Under the pieces are notes generated by a model. The model had not been told where the DNA came from. It made no database searches and worked only from the letters and a program-made list of their open reading frames with translations. Position numbers and translations under genes: made by a program. Below are positions 1-11,195 of a stretch of DNA of 64,000 bases, piece after piece. Source of the stretch: Steinernema hermaphroditum (taxonomy: Eukaryota; Nematoda; Chromadorea; Rhabditida; Steinernematidae); NCBI GenBank assembly GCA_030435675.1, contig CM059624.1, positions 1,698,769 to 1,762,768 on the forward strand, given 5' to 3'. Numbering within the stretch: the first letter of the stretch is position 1; each line of letters opens with the position of its first letter.

Positions 1-539
1 AGCTACTAGGAAATGAGAAAAAAGGGATCGAAAACAAATCGTTTTTGGGCACAATTCCTGAAACAGGCCTTTGTTTTCGGAGTCCACATTGCCCTTATTC
101 GGAGACTAAAAAGTGATAACCACCAATCAAAAGTTTGTCAGAATGATGTTTCCCGATGCTAAAGCGTGCCAGATTTGAATGGGTCAAGGTTCTTGAAACA
201 GATGAATATGGAGTGGATGGTTTGCTTTAACGCTATAAACGAATAACTCCAAACTCCAAAATGGAGTCTTAGTTTACAATCCTTTTGTAAAGGATGCTTT
301 CTAACTCTGAACCTTCTAAAAAATTCTACGCAAACAATTGAATATCTACCTTAAGTGTTTCTCTATGGGATACCGTATTCCTCTTGTATCGAAATTCACA
401 CATCCATAAAAACAGATCTATCTGCACGGATCGCATCGTGTCGACTGAGTCAAAAGGTATACGGCTCAGTCGTTGTCTATCTCTGGGGTGGCCATCATAA
501 GAAGTCCTCGATCTCCATCTCTCGGTTCCAACATTTCAG
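1..539. other. Left edge, probable intron of the carrier gene
   Basis: No convincing exon is visible here. The carrier gene that begins with the exon at 540 lacks its first transmembrane hairpin and first carrier signature. That part must lie either here, unseen, or to the left of the window. A splice acceptor (ACATTTCAG) ends at 539. Confidence 0.5.
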
Positions 540-2485
540 GTCCGAGGCCTCTACAAAGGCATGCTGGCCCCTTTCGTTTCCACCGGCGTCATGAACTCGT
601 GCATGTTCGTCGGCTACAACCAGTCGCTAAGACTGCTCCATCCAGGAACCCACCGAGACCACGTCCCAATGCACAAAGTGTACGCCGCGCAACTCATCGG
701 ATCATTGGTACAACTAATCCCCGGAATCCCCGTGGAGCACATAAAGACAAAACTACAAGTCCAATGCGAGAACAAGACAGCGCACTTCCGCGGTCCTTGG
801 CACTGTTTCCGGGAACTGGTACAAACCGGCGGCATAAGGGCGGTGTATCGAGGCGGCGGTGTGCAAGTGTGGCGCGACTGCATCGGCTTCATGTTCTACT
901 TCCCCGTTTACGAAAAGGGGAAGCGTGAAATCAAAAAGTTGATGAAGGACAAGGAGAGCATCGTGCCGGTGAGTGCTCCTGGGAAACCTTTTAGAGCTGT
1001 TTATTTGTGGTGTCTTTTGTTCGCACCGCCGCTTTGTTTACCGCCCGCTATTGATTAGAGTCGTTCGCGCGCACCGTGTTATTTTCGGTAACCACCTCGC
1101 GACCTCTCTCTCACAGCGCGCATGGCCACTTGTTAATCGTGTCACCGTCTTCCAGGTCTTTTGTTGGCGTTGTTTTCAATTTCTTCGGGAGGATGTTGGT
1201 TTTGTATTAAGGAAAGGCGCGCGAAATGTAAATAGAATTGAATTTTATATATGTTTTTCGCTCTTTTTCCTTTGGGAACGTGTTAATAGGCAAAAGGAAA
1301 TTGGGTTTGGATCCATCTGATCCATTTGTTACAAGTAAATTACATCTAGATCCAAGGGCTTTGGGGAGATGGTGTCATTTTTTGAGGAACTCCTAATCCT
1401 CTTGACCGTTGGTTTTTTGTCAGCCATGGCATGACGCCAAAGACTAAGTAGGTAGTGAATAAGAAGTTGGACAGAGAAAAAAATTACGATTTTTACAAGA
1501 TATTGATGAAAAATCATTGTTTTCTGATTACTATCTTAATTCAACGTGAGTCGACTCATAGTGAATTACTTGGGCAGCTGAAGATGTCCAACCATAGCTC
1601 AGTTGGTAGAGCGGAGGACTGTAGTGTTGGTCAGATATCCTTAGGTCGCTGGTTCGAATCCGGCTGGTTGGAATTATTTTTATTTCTGGTTATTTTTCAA
1701 CTACAACATTATTTCGTAGGGTTTTACTCCATTTTCTGGGAGCAGCTCTTTTCTAGGCTCTGTGTAGTTTTTCATCCGCGTTCTACACATATCCGTTTTT
1801 TACAAAATTTCAATGATCCTATCCAATACAGCTAGAAACGGGCTGTGCTATTTATCGTACTTGATCCTGACGCCCTTTCAAACATTACTGATCATGACTT
1901 TTTGCAAAATTTCATCGCCTTGATCTGATAAGAAGTAGCAATAAACTTAGCATGCGTGTATCATCTTAAAAAAGTCATAAACGTGACCGGTCATTGACTT
2001 ATGGTCATTGATAGGCAAATCCTTCATCTCTCCTACTTAGCTGGCCTTCTTATAAACACCCTGCCTAGGTACAAAACTACGTCATGAGATCAAACAATGA
2101 GAAATCAAGTTTCTGTTTACCTAGCCGTTGTGGGGACATAAGAACCTAGCGCTTCTTTACCCATAAGACGTGCTACTTCTGATCTTGAATCTCGACATTT
2201 TAGACGATCATAGCGGGAGGCTGCGCGGGCAGCATCAGCTGGTGGGTGATCTGCCCCATCGAAGTGGTCAAAAACCGCATCCAAACCGCGTCCGCCTCTA
2301 CACCCAAAGCCTTCCTGCCCACCGCCAAATCCGTCTTCGCCACCGACGGCCTCCGAGGCTTCTACAGAGGCGGTCTCGTGCTGCTCGTTCGCGGCTTCCC
2401 GGTCAACGCTCTAGTCTTCGTCGTTTACGAGAAGATCATGGCCTGCGGTGCCGCTTTTTCTCTAAATAATCACGTGTTGCTCTAA
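540..2485 (+). CDS. Mitochondrial carrier (SLC25 family), 3' part
   Basis: This is a mitochondrial inner-membrane solute carrier, incomplete at its 5' end. Two exons are visible: 540-968 (acceptor TTTCAG, donor GTGAGT) and 2204-2485 (acceptor TTTTAG, stop TAA). The reading phase is kept across the 1.2 kb intron. The first exon opens with the end of carrier repeat 1 (VRGLYKGMLAP) and contains the repeat-2 signature PVEHIKTKLQ. The second exon has the repeat-3 signature PIEVVKNRIQ and ends with the typical FYRGG...YEKIM segment. Glu in place of Asp in both signatures resembles the carnitine/acylcarnitine and basic amino acid branch (SLC25A20/29/45/47), but the substrate cannot be fixed from this fragment. 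The intron holds a tRNA-Tyr gene on the same strand. The alpha-galactosidase start follows only 149 bp after the stop. Confidence 0.85.
1588..1672 (+). tRNA. tRNA-Tyr (GTA), copy 1, with a 12-nt intron
   Basis: This is an 85-nt tRNA gene inside the carrier intron, in sense orientation. The acceptor arms CCAACCA and TGGTTGG pair perfectly and are followed by discriminator A. The A box (TAGCTCAGTTGGTAGAGC) and B box (GGTTCGAATCC) are intact. The anticodon stem GAGGA/TCCTT frames a loop containing GTA. A 12-nt intron follows the base 3' of the anticodon, as is usual for eukaryotic tRNA-Tyr. A T-run lies just downstream. Copies 2 and 4 are nearly identical. Confidence 0.95.
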
Positions 2486-2621
2486 TCAGCAGCGACGTTT
2501 TTGTTTACCACCACACCGCGATAAAGAATACATTCCGTTGTTGACTCTACGCGGCGTACGTTGTTCCTGCAACACATAAATACTTCCCCGTTGCCTCCAT
2601 TTCGTGCACGCACACACACAG

Positions 2622-2634
2622 ATACGCTTCAGGT
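2622..2634 (+). promoter_or_regulatory. Likely spliced-leader acceptor for the alpha-galactosidase
   Basis: The sequence ATACGCTTCAG ends at 2632, two bases before the ATG. With a gap of only 149 bp to the upstream carrier gene on the same strand, this suggests SL trans-splicing within an operon. That is an inference; no transcript data are available. Confidence 0.5.
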
Positions 2635-4184
2635 ATGCACTCGGCTGCGGTGCTCGGCCTCGTCTTGTTGGCTCTGGGGGCCAGCGGCCTGGATAATGGA
2701 CTGGTGAGGAAGCCGCCGATGGGATGGATGTCCTGGACGAAGTACTACTGTGAGATTGACTGCGTCAAGCATCCGTTTGGCTGTATCAACGAGGATCTCT
2801 ACATGGCCCAGGCTGACAGGATGAGTAAGTTTTGGCCTGATTTTAAGTTGTCTGTGTTCTCATCTACCAAGCATCGAAGACAAAATGAGCCAAAATAAAG
2901 ATATGGTCTCCTTTCTGAAACGTATGGCATCAGTCCAACTTTCTTACTTACCGTAACCTCCCAGTTAATCTGCTTTTCTATCCCATCCTTCTCGCATCAA
3001 AACCCCCCATCCAGCCTACCGTAACCCCCGTCATTCCAGGCAAAGACGGGTACCGCGACGTCGGCTACGAGTACATCCACATCGACGACTGCTGGATGGC
3101 CAACCAGCGCGCTCCTGACGGCCAACTCGTGGCCAATGCCACCCGCTTCCCATCGGGCATCAAGGCCCTCTCCAAGTACATGCACGACCGTGGCCTCAAA
3201 CTGGGCATCTACGAAGACATCGGAACGAAGACCTGCGGGGGATATCCGGGCAGCGCCACCCATCTCAAGACCGACGCCGATACGTTCGCCTCGTGGGACG
3301 TCGACTACTTGAAGTTGGACGGGTGCTGGATCGAGGAAGACGAAATGCCCGAGCAGTACGAGAACATGGAGGGCATTCTGAACGGCACCGGCCGACAGAT
3401 CGTCTACTCGTGCTCGTGGCCCGCTTACCTCATCGACCAACCCCAAAAGCAGGACTACAAGCTGATCGCGCAGTACTGTAACCTCTGGCGCAACTTCGAC
3501 GACATCTCCATGTCGTGGAGCTCGATTCTGTCCATCATCAACTATTATGACCACAATCAGGATCGTCAGATTCCGTACAACGGGCCTGGACAGTGGTTTG
3601 ACCCTGATATGGTAAGACTTATGGAACATGCACAGGTTTACGGCGTATCTCACTTTGTAGATCATCGGCGGAAACACCGAAATCACCTACGACCAAGCGC
3701 GTGTCCAAATGACCATCTGGTCGATGTGGTCCGCGCCTCTCATCATGTCCAACGACCTCAGAACGGTCGACGAAGAATCGAAGAAGATCCTCCAGAACCG
3801 TGAAGTCATCGCCATCGACCAGGACCCAATGGGAATCATGGGACGTCTCGTCGCCAATGTAGCCCCGATCCCTTACGATCTAATGTCTAGACAACGGTTT
3901 TTTAGACTACAGATCTCGGTGTCTACGTGAAGCCGGTTGTTCCTCGTGATACCGCCAAGAACACTACCTCCTACGCCGTCGCCATCTTGAACCGCTCCAG
4001 CTCAAAAAAGCACAGCGTCACCCTTCAGCTGTCCCATCTGGGAATGAGCAACGCCGAGGGCTACGCGTGCCGCGACCTCTGGGAGCTTTCGGATCTCGGC
4101 ACCTTCCGCCCAAGAGACTCTTTCAACTTCGACATCAAGCCTACCGCCGTGCAGTTCATCAAGTGCAGCCTCCCTAATTTATAG
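2635..4184 (+). CDS. gana-1: Alpha-galactosidase / alpha-N-acetylgalactosaminidase (GH27)
   Basis: This lysosomal or secreted glycosidase removes terminal alpha-galactose or alpha-GalNAc. The four exons are 2635-2824, 3040-3611, 3661-3858 and 3906-4184, giving 412 aa. Residues 1-18 look like a signal peptide (MHSAAVLGLVLLALG). The GH27 fold begins at PPMGWMSW. The nucleophile Asp157 lies in YLKLDGC, and the acid/base Asp is in the WFDPDM segment (about 249-254). MSNDLR and AIDQDPMG are further family motifs. The C-terminal beta domain is short. The length fits C. elegans GANA-1, the single nematode homologue that stands for both human GLA and NAGA. For exon 4 only the TTTAG acceptor at 3905 keeps the frame; the nearby ACAG at 3912 does not. 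The gene converges on the dehydrogenase, with 103 bp between stop codons. Confidence 0.93.
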
Positions 4185-4287
4185 ACACCCCAATGCGTTT
4201 TGAACTGCCCCTGTAAACCATTCCTCAACGCTGTCGTTAAAATTTCATAAATCAACAAAACAAACAATATCATCTAATACTATAAAC

Positions 4288-6011
4288 CTACCATAACCGC
4301 CAGGAACTGCCTTCTTTTGCTGCGGAAGCGGTGGCTGTTGCGACGGTCACCTTCTCGCCGGCGGCCTCCAGATTGACGGCAGCTTGTCCGATTTCTTCTC
4401 TGAGCTGCTTCAGATGTTCGGCGTACTTTGTCCATTTCATGCTGGTCAACCAGAGACGATTGCGGAGCTCCTTGTCCTCGGCGAGTTCGTTCCAGTCGAG
4501 CTTCACACGTTCACGGCTGAAATGAACAAATTTTAGGGATGCGTGGCACACCAAGCAACATTTGCATTTTCGACTTGCAAATAGACGACATGTCTGATTT
4601 CACAATTCGTCTGTCTCAATGTCTGTACAGAGCAAAAGACAATCAGCCTTCAATAGAGCGTGTCTGCTTTGCAATCATTTGCACTTTGGTATCTCAAGAC
4701 GTCTGCAAATAGCAAACATGTCTCATTGTCGCACTTCATTTAGGTCCATTAGCAATTCACGGACGGTCGATTACAGTAATCATAGTTCCCCTGCTCTTCT
4801 GTCAACCCATCTACCTCTGAAAACTTACTCGATAAACGCTCCATTAGCTGTGGCCATTTCGGGATCGGCGAGGGCGTAGAGCACCGGCCTCACAGCTTTG
4901 TCGGGACGGCGAACCCCCATCATAAAACTGACAATTCCGAGAAGCCACCGACTGAGGAAGAAATCATTGTAGTCCAGCTGCTTTGAAAGGGCCGTCTTCG
5001 TTCGGCCAGGATCAGCAACCACTACCGACACGTTTGTTCCTAAATCCATCCATTTCGGTCATTTTGCCAGTCAAAGAAAAGCTCACCTTTAACCCGTTCA
5101 GCCAATTCCTTCGCAAACAACGCCTGCGCCAGTTTGCTCGCTTTGTAAGCATTATAGCCATCCCACTTCTTCGGCTCTTCGCGATTCAAATCGTCAACGT
5201 TGATCTCAGGCCTGAAATCAGGTCTCAGTTAGCTTGAGCTTGCAATAACAGCACCAACTTCTTGTTGATAGTACTCGTATTCATGAAAACAATCCGCACG
5301 GGGTGGTCTTGCGCCAAGAGTTTGTCCATCAACAGCGCATTCAGAAGGAACTGTCCAAGATGATTTGTCGCAATCGTCCTCTCGATGCCGTCCTTTGTAA
5401 CCTTCCGTTCGCCTTCCATCGTGGCGGCGTTGTTTACCACACCGTCGATCCGGTCCAGCTCGAATTTGCCTAGTTCAGAAGATAAGTACCCGTGCCATGA
5501 CAAGAAACGAACCGTTCGACACCTTCGAAACAAAGCTACGGATACTGTCGAAATCGGACAAGTCGATGCTACGACAGTAGACCTGCTTGTTTTTCGCGCT
5601 GAGGACGATGTCGCGACGGACCTGGATGCATTTCTCCTTGTTTCTGCAGGCCATGATGACGCGCGCATTTCGTTTGGCCAGTTCTTCGGCTGTCACCTAA
5701 ACGAAAACATCGAATAAGACCATAAAGATCTCTTATATTTCATCTTTTGACACCCAGAAAGAAAGTGTAAAAAAGTACCTGTCCGATTCCCGAAGTGGCT
5801 CCAGTGACAATGTATGTTTTGCCACTCAGATCCCCTTCCAAGTCGTATTTCATGCCCGACTGCGTTGAACTGAATCATTTAGGATCACATTCGTTCTTGA
5901 ATCGATAGAAACTCACTCGATAATATGATAAATGCCGTATCCAACGCCAAAGGTCGAGAATGCGAGCGACCACGGCGAGCGAAGGCCGTCGAGCAAGCGG
6001 CGCATCGCCAT
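4288..6011 (-). CDS. Membrane-anchored short-chain dehydrogenase/reductase (retinol dehydrogenase-like)
   Basis: This is an NAD(P)-dependent oxidoreductase of the classical/extended SDR type. The seven exons on the minus strand are 6011-5917, 5869-5779, 5696-5513, 5469-5250, 5211-5087, 5039-4829 and 4516-4288, giving 384 aa. Residues about 12-31 form one hydrophobic segment, a probable ER or mitochondrial membrane anchor. The cofactor motif TGATSGIG is at 54-61, NNAA at 136-139, and the catalytic YKASK has Tyr219 and Lys223. The C-terminal 70 residues include a helical stretch. I chose the ATG at 6011 because an acceptor CTTCTTTCAG ends 15 bases upstream (6027). An in-frame ATG at 6110 would add 33 residues if that acceptor is not used. 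The donor of exon 4 was placed at CT|GTTATT because it alone restores the frame into PEINVDDLN. The substrate is unknown; RDH11-14, DHRS and WWOX-like proteins are the nearest types. Confidence 0.88.
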
Positions 6012-6151
6012 TTTGAAGAGTACGGTCTGAAAGAAGGCGGAAAATAGAATATTTCGAAGTATATAAGTACTAAACAGGCCAGAACCGACCGCTAAATATA
6101 GAAATGCCACGCAAAAATGAACTTTTGCAGACTGCAGACATGGACCATATT

Positions 6152-6515
6152 AGCGGGACTTCAATCTACAAATAAACTGGAAGCGCTCTCCAGACAAGCA
6201 TGACGAGACTAGACAAGTCCTTGCAGGTCTAAATTCAGACAATATCTAGAGTCAGTAGAGTTGCAAACAATCAGCGGCGAATGTTCCAAGCTCGGTTTGC
6301 AACCAACATCTCACTCAATTATCAGCGGGACTTCGGTCTGAAAACAAACTCGAAGCTCTACAAGACAAGAATAACGACACTAGACAGGCCCTTGCAGGCC
6401 TAATGCAGACAAGACCTTGCGTAAATAGACCTGGAAACGATCAGCAGCAACAACTATGGAATGTTCCATGCTCAGGTTGCAAATTGCAAACAACCAGCCA
6501 CATCTCATTCAATTC
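6152..6515. repeat. Tandem duplication, period about 172 bp
   Basis: The unit starting AGCGGGACTTC at 6152 recurs at 6324. Both units carry matching landmarks: AGACAAG, CTTGCAGG, an ACAATCAGC/ACGATCAGC segment, AATGTTCCA and ACATCTCA. The copies have diverged at roughly one base in five and show no coding potential. Confidence 0.75.
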
Positions 6516-8305
6516 TGCGAATGAGAACGGCATTATATTGCTGACACCGGGTAATCGTGCTAGGACCCAGTCTCAAAGCAACAATGAGACAATGACTGGA
6601 CCTTTTATCATCGGAAATTTTGCCCGATTTTGCTGAAAATGTCACTCATTTACTCAACATGGCGCAGTGCGCAGGAATAGCACATTTAATTCACGTGTAG
6701 AGCCCTCAAAATAAGGAAATGCGACCATTTTCAGGTCGATTTAATTAATTTTTCACTACTGTAGCTGATTTCTCTTAATTTTTGAAGCAATAAAGGTAAA
6801 AATCAAACATACTGGAACAAATGACAAACAATCTTGCAATATATCGCATAAAATATTGCTCTCAGCCTGAGAAATAAAAGAAAAATTGCCCAAAAAGTTC
6901 ACAGATTCTTGAAAAACGTTCCCAACGAACGTCTGAAGAATCTCGACGACCAAATGATAATTTCAAGGTCCCGCCACGCGAAGTGCACTCACAGCCCATG
7001 GCCTTTGCGGCAGGCATGGCGGCAGCGGGGGTTGAAGGGATGCAATCGTGCAAACGCGGAGAGGAGGGTGCCGAGAGAGAAATTTCGCTTTTCGCTTCGC
7101 ACGCGGACTGCTTGCTCGCCGGAGTCACAGCAAGTGTGGCTCTGTCAATAATTCGTGGCATCTGCGGTCGCTTCCGTGTCGTCGAGGAAATGATGAAGTA
7201 ACTTTAGGTAGCTGATCTACTTGTTGTCAAGTTTCTGCTCTAGCCGATATTGATCTGTTGTGTTTTGAGGTTATTTGGCTTTTGGCTTTGGCTTTTGGCT
7301 CTATCCGAAGCTAAACAGCTTCCATTTGCTTGTTTATAGAAAGGGCTTAAGTGGATAAGATGGCTGAATGTTTAGTTATAGAATGATTTAGTCCAAGAAG
7401 CAATGATGGCTTGAAAATCCAAAGCTTTTGGGCCTCTTTGCTAGCTCATTTCATCAATTATGGACATGGAATGGCGTGATAGACACTCCATTAACACCCC
7501 ATATGTGTTGGCATTCTTCTTCTTCTTCTTCTGATAGACGACTTTTGCTGACCCTTCATTGTCTTATCATTCAGCACAGGTCTATGAAGTCGCATCCTTG
7601 CACTCATGGGCTGGAAACACCATCTTTAAAACCTGATATTCGTCCATTGGTTTGATGAGGGGCCGCGCTGTGGGTTAGTCAATCCAGCTAGGGCGCTATT
7701 CACATGATACTCACATGCACGACTACATCATCCTTATGCAACGATCGATAGACTACGATTTTGGACTACCAGCAGAAATGAACTCATTTTACCCTATCGT
7801 CTCTATCTGACGTCAAGGCCATTCGATTTCTCAGTTTTTCTCGATCGATTGATCGCGCGACGTAGTCAAAACATCGGCAGACCGAAGGCGACTTGCATGC
7901 GCGAGAAGCGTATTGATCAGCGCGACGACAAGCGCTTTAGGCGAGGGTCAATCACCTATCCCTTCCATGACGTCATTCACCAATATCCGCCATATCTGCC
8001 GCGCGCATCTGCTCAGCGCATATGTTTCGTTTGCTCTGTTCTCCGGCCACTTTTGGCGCCTTTTTTCCTGTTGCAATCGTAATCCGGTTTGTAACCCGTG
8101 CAGCTTTTGAGGTTATTGATCTCAAAAGCCAAAGACTATTTCGAAACGAGTGGTCAGCTGACTCGTTGTCAGCCAGCTTCCCGGTGTCATATGGCATGGC
8201 TCTTTCGTGAAAGATTGTTAATGACGGGTTTTGCTTGTAGGTCAGAGTCGGCAGCTCTGTAGTAATTCAGCTACTTATTGATATGTGTGTTTCTGTTTGG
8301 CAATA
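6516..8305. other. Intergenic spacer without recognised gene
   Basis: Only short open frames occur and none has recognisable domains. A GC-rich island at about 6970-7170 is open on both strands, but neither frame joins in phase to the dehydrogenase exons. There are simple runs of TTTGGC-type repeats at about 7270 and a (TTC)n run at about 7517. Confidence 0.5.
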
Positions 8306-8790
8306 GAGAAGCATTTGCTCTGTGGTTAGCAGGCCTATTGAACCGAGATCGATGGGCTGTGTTTAACAAATCCTTATTGTCTTGTTCTACTTTCAGGCTC
8401 TCTTCTTGCTTCTCTAATAAGATCAGTTATTTGTCATTTAATGACACTTTGCTTATGCTGTGAAGTGTCTACTGTCAAGCAGATACGTGCTAAGATGCTA
8501 AGATTGGTGTCTCAACGAAAGGCACTTATAGGCAACATAGTATGTCTCAAAACAGTTACAGATCTCTGTTAAGTCCATTTCGTTGAAACACCAATCCTAG
8601 CATCTTAGCACGTATTTGCTTGACAGTAGAAAAGCATTTGCTCTGCAGATCGTAGGCCTGTTGAACCTTCTCTATGTGCAAAAATGAAGCAGCCGTGTTT
8701 AACTTATTGTCCTGTGTTTTTCTAGTTTCAGGGCTTCTTGTTGCTTTCGTTTCCTTTAGGAGCTTCTAATATGATCACTTGTTGGTTATT
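8306..8790. repeat. Direct duplication flanking a hairpin
   Basis: A segment starting near 8306 (AGAAGCATTTGCTCTG) is repeated from about 8628 (AAAAGCATTTGCTCTG). Both copies then share AGGCCT(A/G)TTGAACC, GTGTTTAAC, TTATTGTC, TTTCAGG and TGATCA landmarks. The inverted repeat at 8469-8629 lies between the copies. A diverged inverted relative of its left half is seen at about 8825-8910. Confidence 0.75.
8469..8629. repeat. Inverted repeat with 52-bp arms (foldback element)
   Basis: The left arm 8469-8520 (CTACTGTCAAGCAGATACG...) and right arm 8578-8629 are reverse complements with only about four mismatches, separated by a 57-nt loop. It could be a MITE or a hairpin-RNA source. No transposase is nearby. 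Confidence 0.85.
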
Positions 8791-9544
8791 CAAAGATTCC
8801 CAACTCACCCTATGAAGTAGAGGATCTCTGTTTTCAAACATAAACCTTTGACATGTTACCTATAAGTCTCCTTGATTTAAACGCCAATCTTGGCATCTTA
8901 CCAAGTACACCGCTTAGGTCATACTTCACTGCGGAAACCTGTCGCCAAACGGGTCTTTTACCATTTCAAACAGTCGACTATAAATGAGTCATTGTCCACT
9001 TTCTCTAGTCATTGTTCCATTGAGATGTTTCAGGGCGATGTATCAGATGGCAAGAAGTTGGTTGCTGTCTTGAAATGTGATTCATCTAGGGAATCGTTGA
9101 AAGAATCTTCGAACGTCTTTGAGTCTCTCGTTGAGAAGACGCTGTGTTCAGACGTCAATCATTGCCTACCGTAAACCTTCGTGCGTAATCCCCTTCTACG
9201 TAATGCTATCGTCCGGAAGGGGTGTTTCCTTTAAGATGGATGGAAAGTTCTCGGTCTCCGTCCGTGTTCTGAACGCCTCGGCTTCTGTCCGCATTGTGGA
9301 GGCCTCGCTCTAGTGCCCCGATCACTGTCCGTACTGTGGACGCCTAAGTTCAACGCTTCGGGCTCTGTCCGTGGGGGAGGGGGGGGGGGGCTATTTCTGC
9401 TATTGCCGGCTATAATCGAATCCGATGCTGTATTCTACCGCGCCGCATTGCATCGTACTTCACACGCTACATCGTGCATATAAACCACAATTCCATGTTT
9501 ATCTGTTTAAGGGTACAATGTTCTTTCAGCTTGGCAAGGGCGTC
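8791..9544. other. Upstream region of the PDH E2 gene
   Basis: No gene was recognised. Imperfect tandem copies of a motif resembling GTCCGT-CTGTGGACGCCT occur at about 9255-9375, followed by a run of G at 9374-9390. A likely spliced-leader acceptor TTCTTTCAG ends at 9529, 15 bases before the chosen E2 start. Confidence 0.5.
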
Positions 9545-11195
9545 ATGTCCAAGTTTCCCGCCCGAGGAATCCCATCCACTCTTCGATGCCCCCTTAACGG
9601 CTTCCGCGCACGCTCCCTCTCCGTCGCCGCCGCCTGGGTGGCTCCAGTTGGCTCCGCGCGCAATGCGAGCACGAGCCGCCTGTCGCCGCTCTTCGGAAGC
9701 CCTCCCGTAGCCATCTCCAACTGCTCGAAGGTCTCGCAGCTGCGATTCTACTCCAGTAAGTCCTTCCAAATTCAACGGATTTGGGGAACAGGGTGTGACT
9801 TTAGGCGGCTTGCCCGAGCACAAACGGGTCCCCCTGCCCGCCCTCAGTCCCACCATGGAGCACGGAACGATCGTCTCCTGGCAGAAGAAGGAGGGCGACC
9901 AGCTCAGCGAAGGCGATCTCCTCTGTGAAATCGAAACCGACAAGGCCACCATGGGCTTCGAAACACCCGAAGAGGGCTATTTGGCCAAGATCATTGTCAC
10001 CGAAGGATCGAAGGACGTCCCCATTGGAAAGCTCCTTTGCATCATCGTCGAGAACAAGGAAGACGTCGCCGCTTTCGCCAACTTCACCGCGCAGGACGAT
10101 GCAGCCCCCGCCGCTGCTCCTGCTGCTCCCAAGCCTGCCGCTGCTCCTGCTCCGGCCGCTGCTCCAACTCCCGCGGCTCCTAAGCCCGTCCAAGCCGTTG
10201 CCCCTCAGGCTCAGGCTGCTTCAGCGATCGGAGGCCGTGTTTCCGCCACGCCTTTCGCTAAGAAGTTGGCCGCCGAGCAAGGAATCGACTTGGGAGCTGT
10301 GGCCGGTTCCGGCCCCGGAGGACGTATCTTGGCTTCCGATCTCGCTGGAGCGCCGAAGGCCACTGTCGCCGCTGCTGGTGCGCCCGCTGAAGGCGAATAC
10401 GTCGATATCCCGTTGAGCAACATGCGAAAGACGATCGCCAAGAGGCTGACCGACTCGAAGCAGAACGTTCCTCACTACTACTTGTCCTCGGAGATCAACA
10501 TGGATGAGATTCTGAAGTAGGGCACATTCGACCTGATCAAAACAAAAATGGCCTCGTTTAGGGTACGTACCAAGCTCAACAAGATGCTCGAGAAACAGGC
10601 CGGCGCCACCGATAAGCCTGTGAAGCTCTCCGTCAACGACTTCGTCATCAAGGCTGTTGCGCTCGCGTGCCTCAGGGTGCCAGAAGCCAACTCCTTCTTC
10701 ATGGACACCTTCATCCGCCAGAACCACAACGTCGACGTCTCCGTAGCGGTCAGCACCGAAGCCGGTCTTATCACTCCCATTATCTTCAATGCTCATTCGA
10801 AGGTTCGTTTTCATGCGACTCTCCCCAACTGAACCCTTCCATTCCAGGGTCTCTCCACGATCAGCCAGGAAATCTCCAGCCTGGCGGCGAAGGCTCGCGA
10901 AGGCAAGCTGCAGCCGCACGAGTTCCAGGGCGGCACCTTCACCGTCTCCAACCTCGGCATGTTCGGCTCCGTGGAGAACTTCTCCGCCATCATCAACCCT
11001 CCTCAGTCCTGCATCCTGGCCATCGGAGCCGCCGCGCAAAAGCTGGTGCCCGACGCCGAAGACGGCTACCGTACCATCACCGCCATGCAAGTGACCCTCA
11101 GCTGCGATCACCGAGTTGTCGACGGCGCCGTCGGGGCCGTCTGGCTGAAACATTTCAAGAATTTCCTCGAGAAGCCGCACACGATGCTTCTGTAG
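9545..11195 (+). CDS. dlat-1: Pyruvate dehydrogenase E2, dihydrolipoyl acetyltransferase
   Basis: This mitochondrial E2 core enzyme moves acetyl groups from lipoyl-lysine to CoA. The exons are 9545-9755, 9805-10516, 10562-10802 and 10848-11195, giving 503 aa. The N-terminus is rich in Arg and Ser without acidic residues, as in a mitochondrial presequence. There is one lipoyl domain ([15 protein letters not shown]; lipoyl Lys117 in ETDKATMGF), an Ala/Pro linker, an E1/E3-binding domain ([16 protein letters not shown]...GPGGRI) and an acetyltransferase domain ending with DHRVVDG (His476, Asp480). Mammalian DLAT has two lipoyl domains; one matches the roughly 500-aa nematode form. An in-frame ATG at 9518 would add nine residues, but the acceptor TTCTTTCAG ending at 9529 would remove it. 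The second intron begins GTAGGG, so the exon reads through to the A before it. Confidence 0.95.

Noticed and set aside
2997..3686. 229-codon minus-strand frame opposite the alpha-galactosidase
   Set aside because: It is a shadow of exon 2 and has no recognisable domain.
6862..7161. Minus-strand frame ending at a good donor, considered as a 5' exon of the dehydrogenase
   Set aside because: Joining it to the acceptor at 6027 puts the dehydrogenase out of frame. It could only be a 5' UTR exon, for which there is no evidence.
10221..11180. 319-codon minus-strand frame opposite PDH E2
   Set aside because: It runs through E2 introns without splice logic and has no domain. It arises from the codon bias of the E2 exons.
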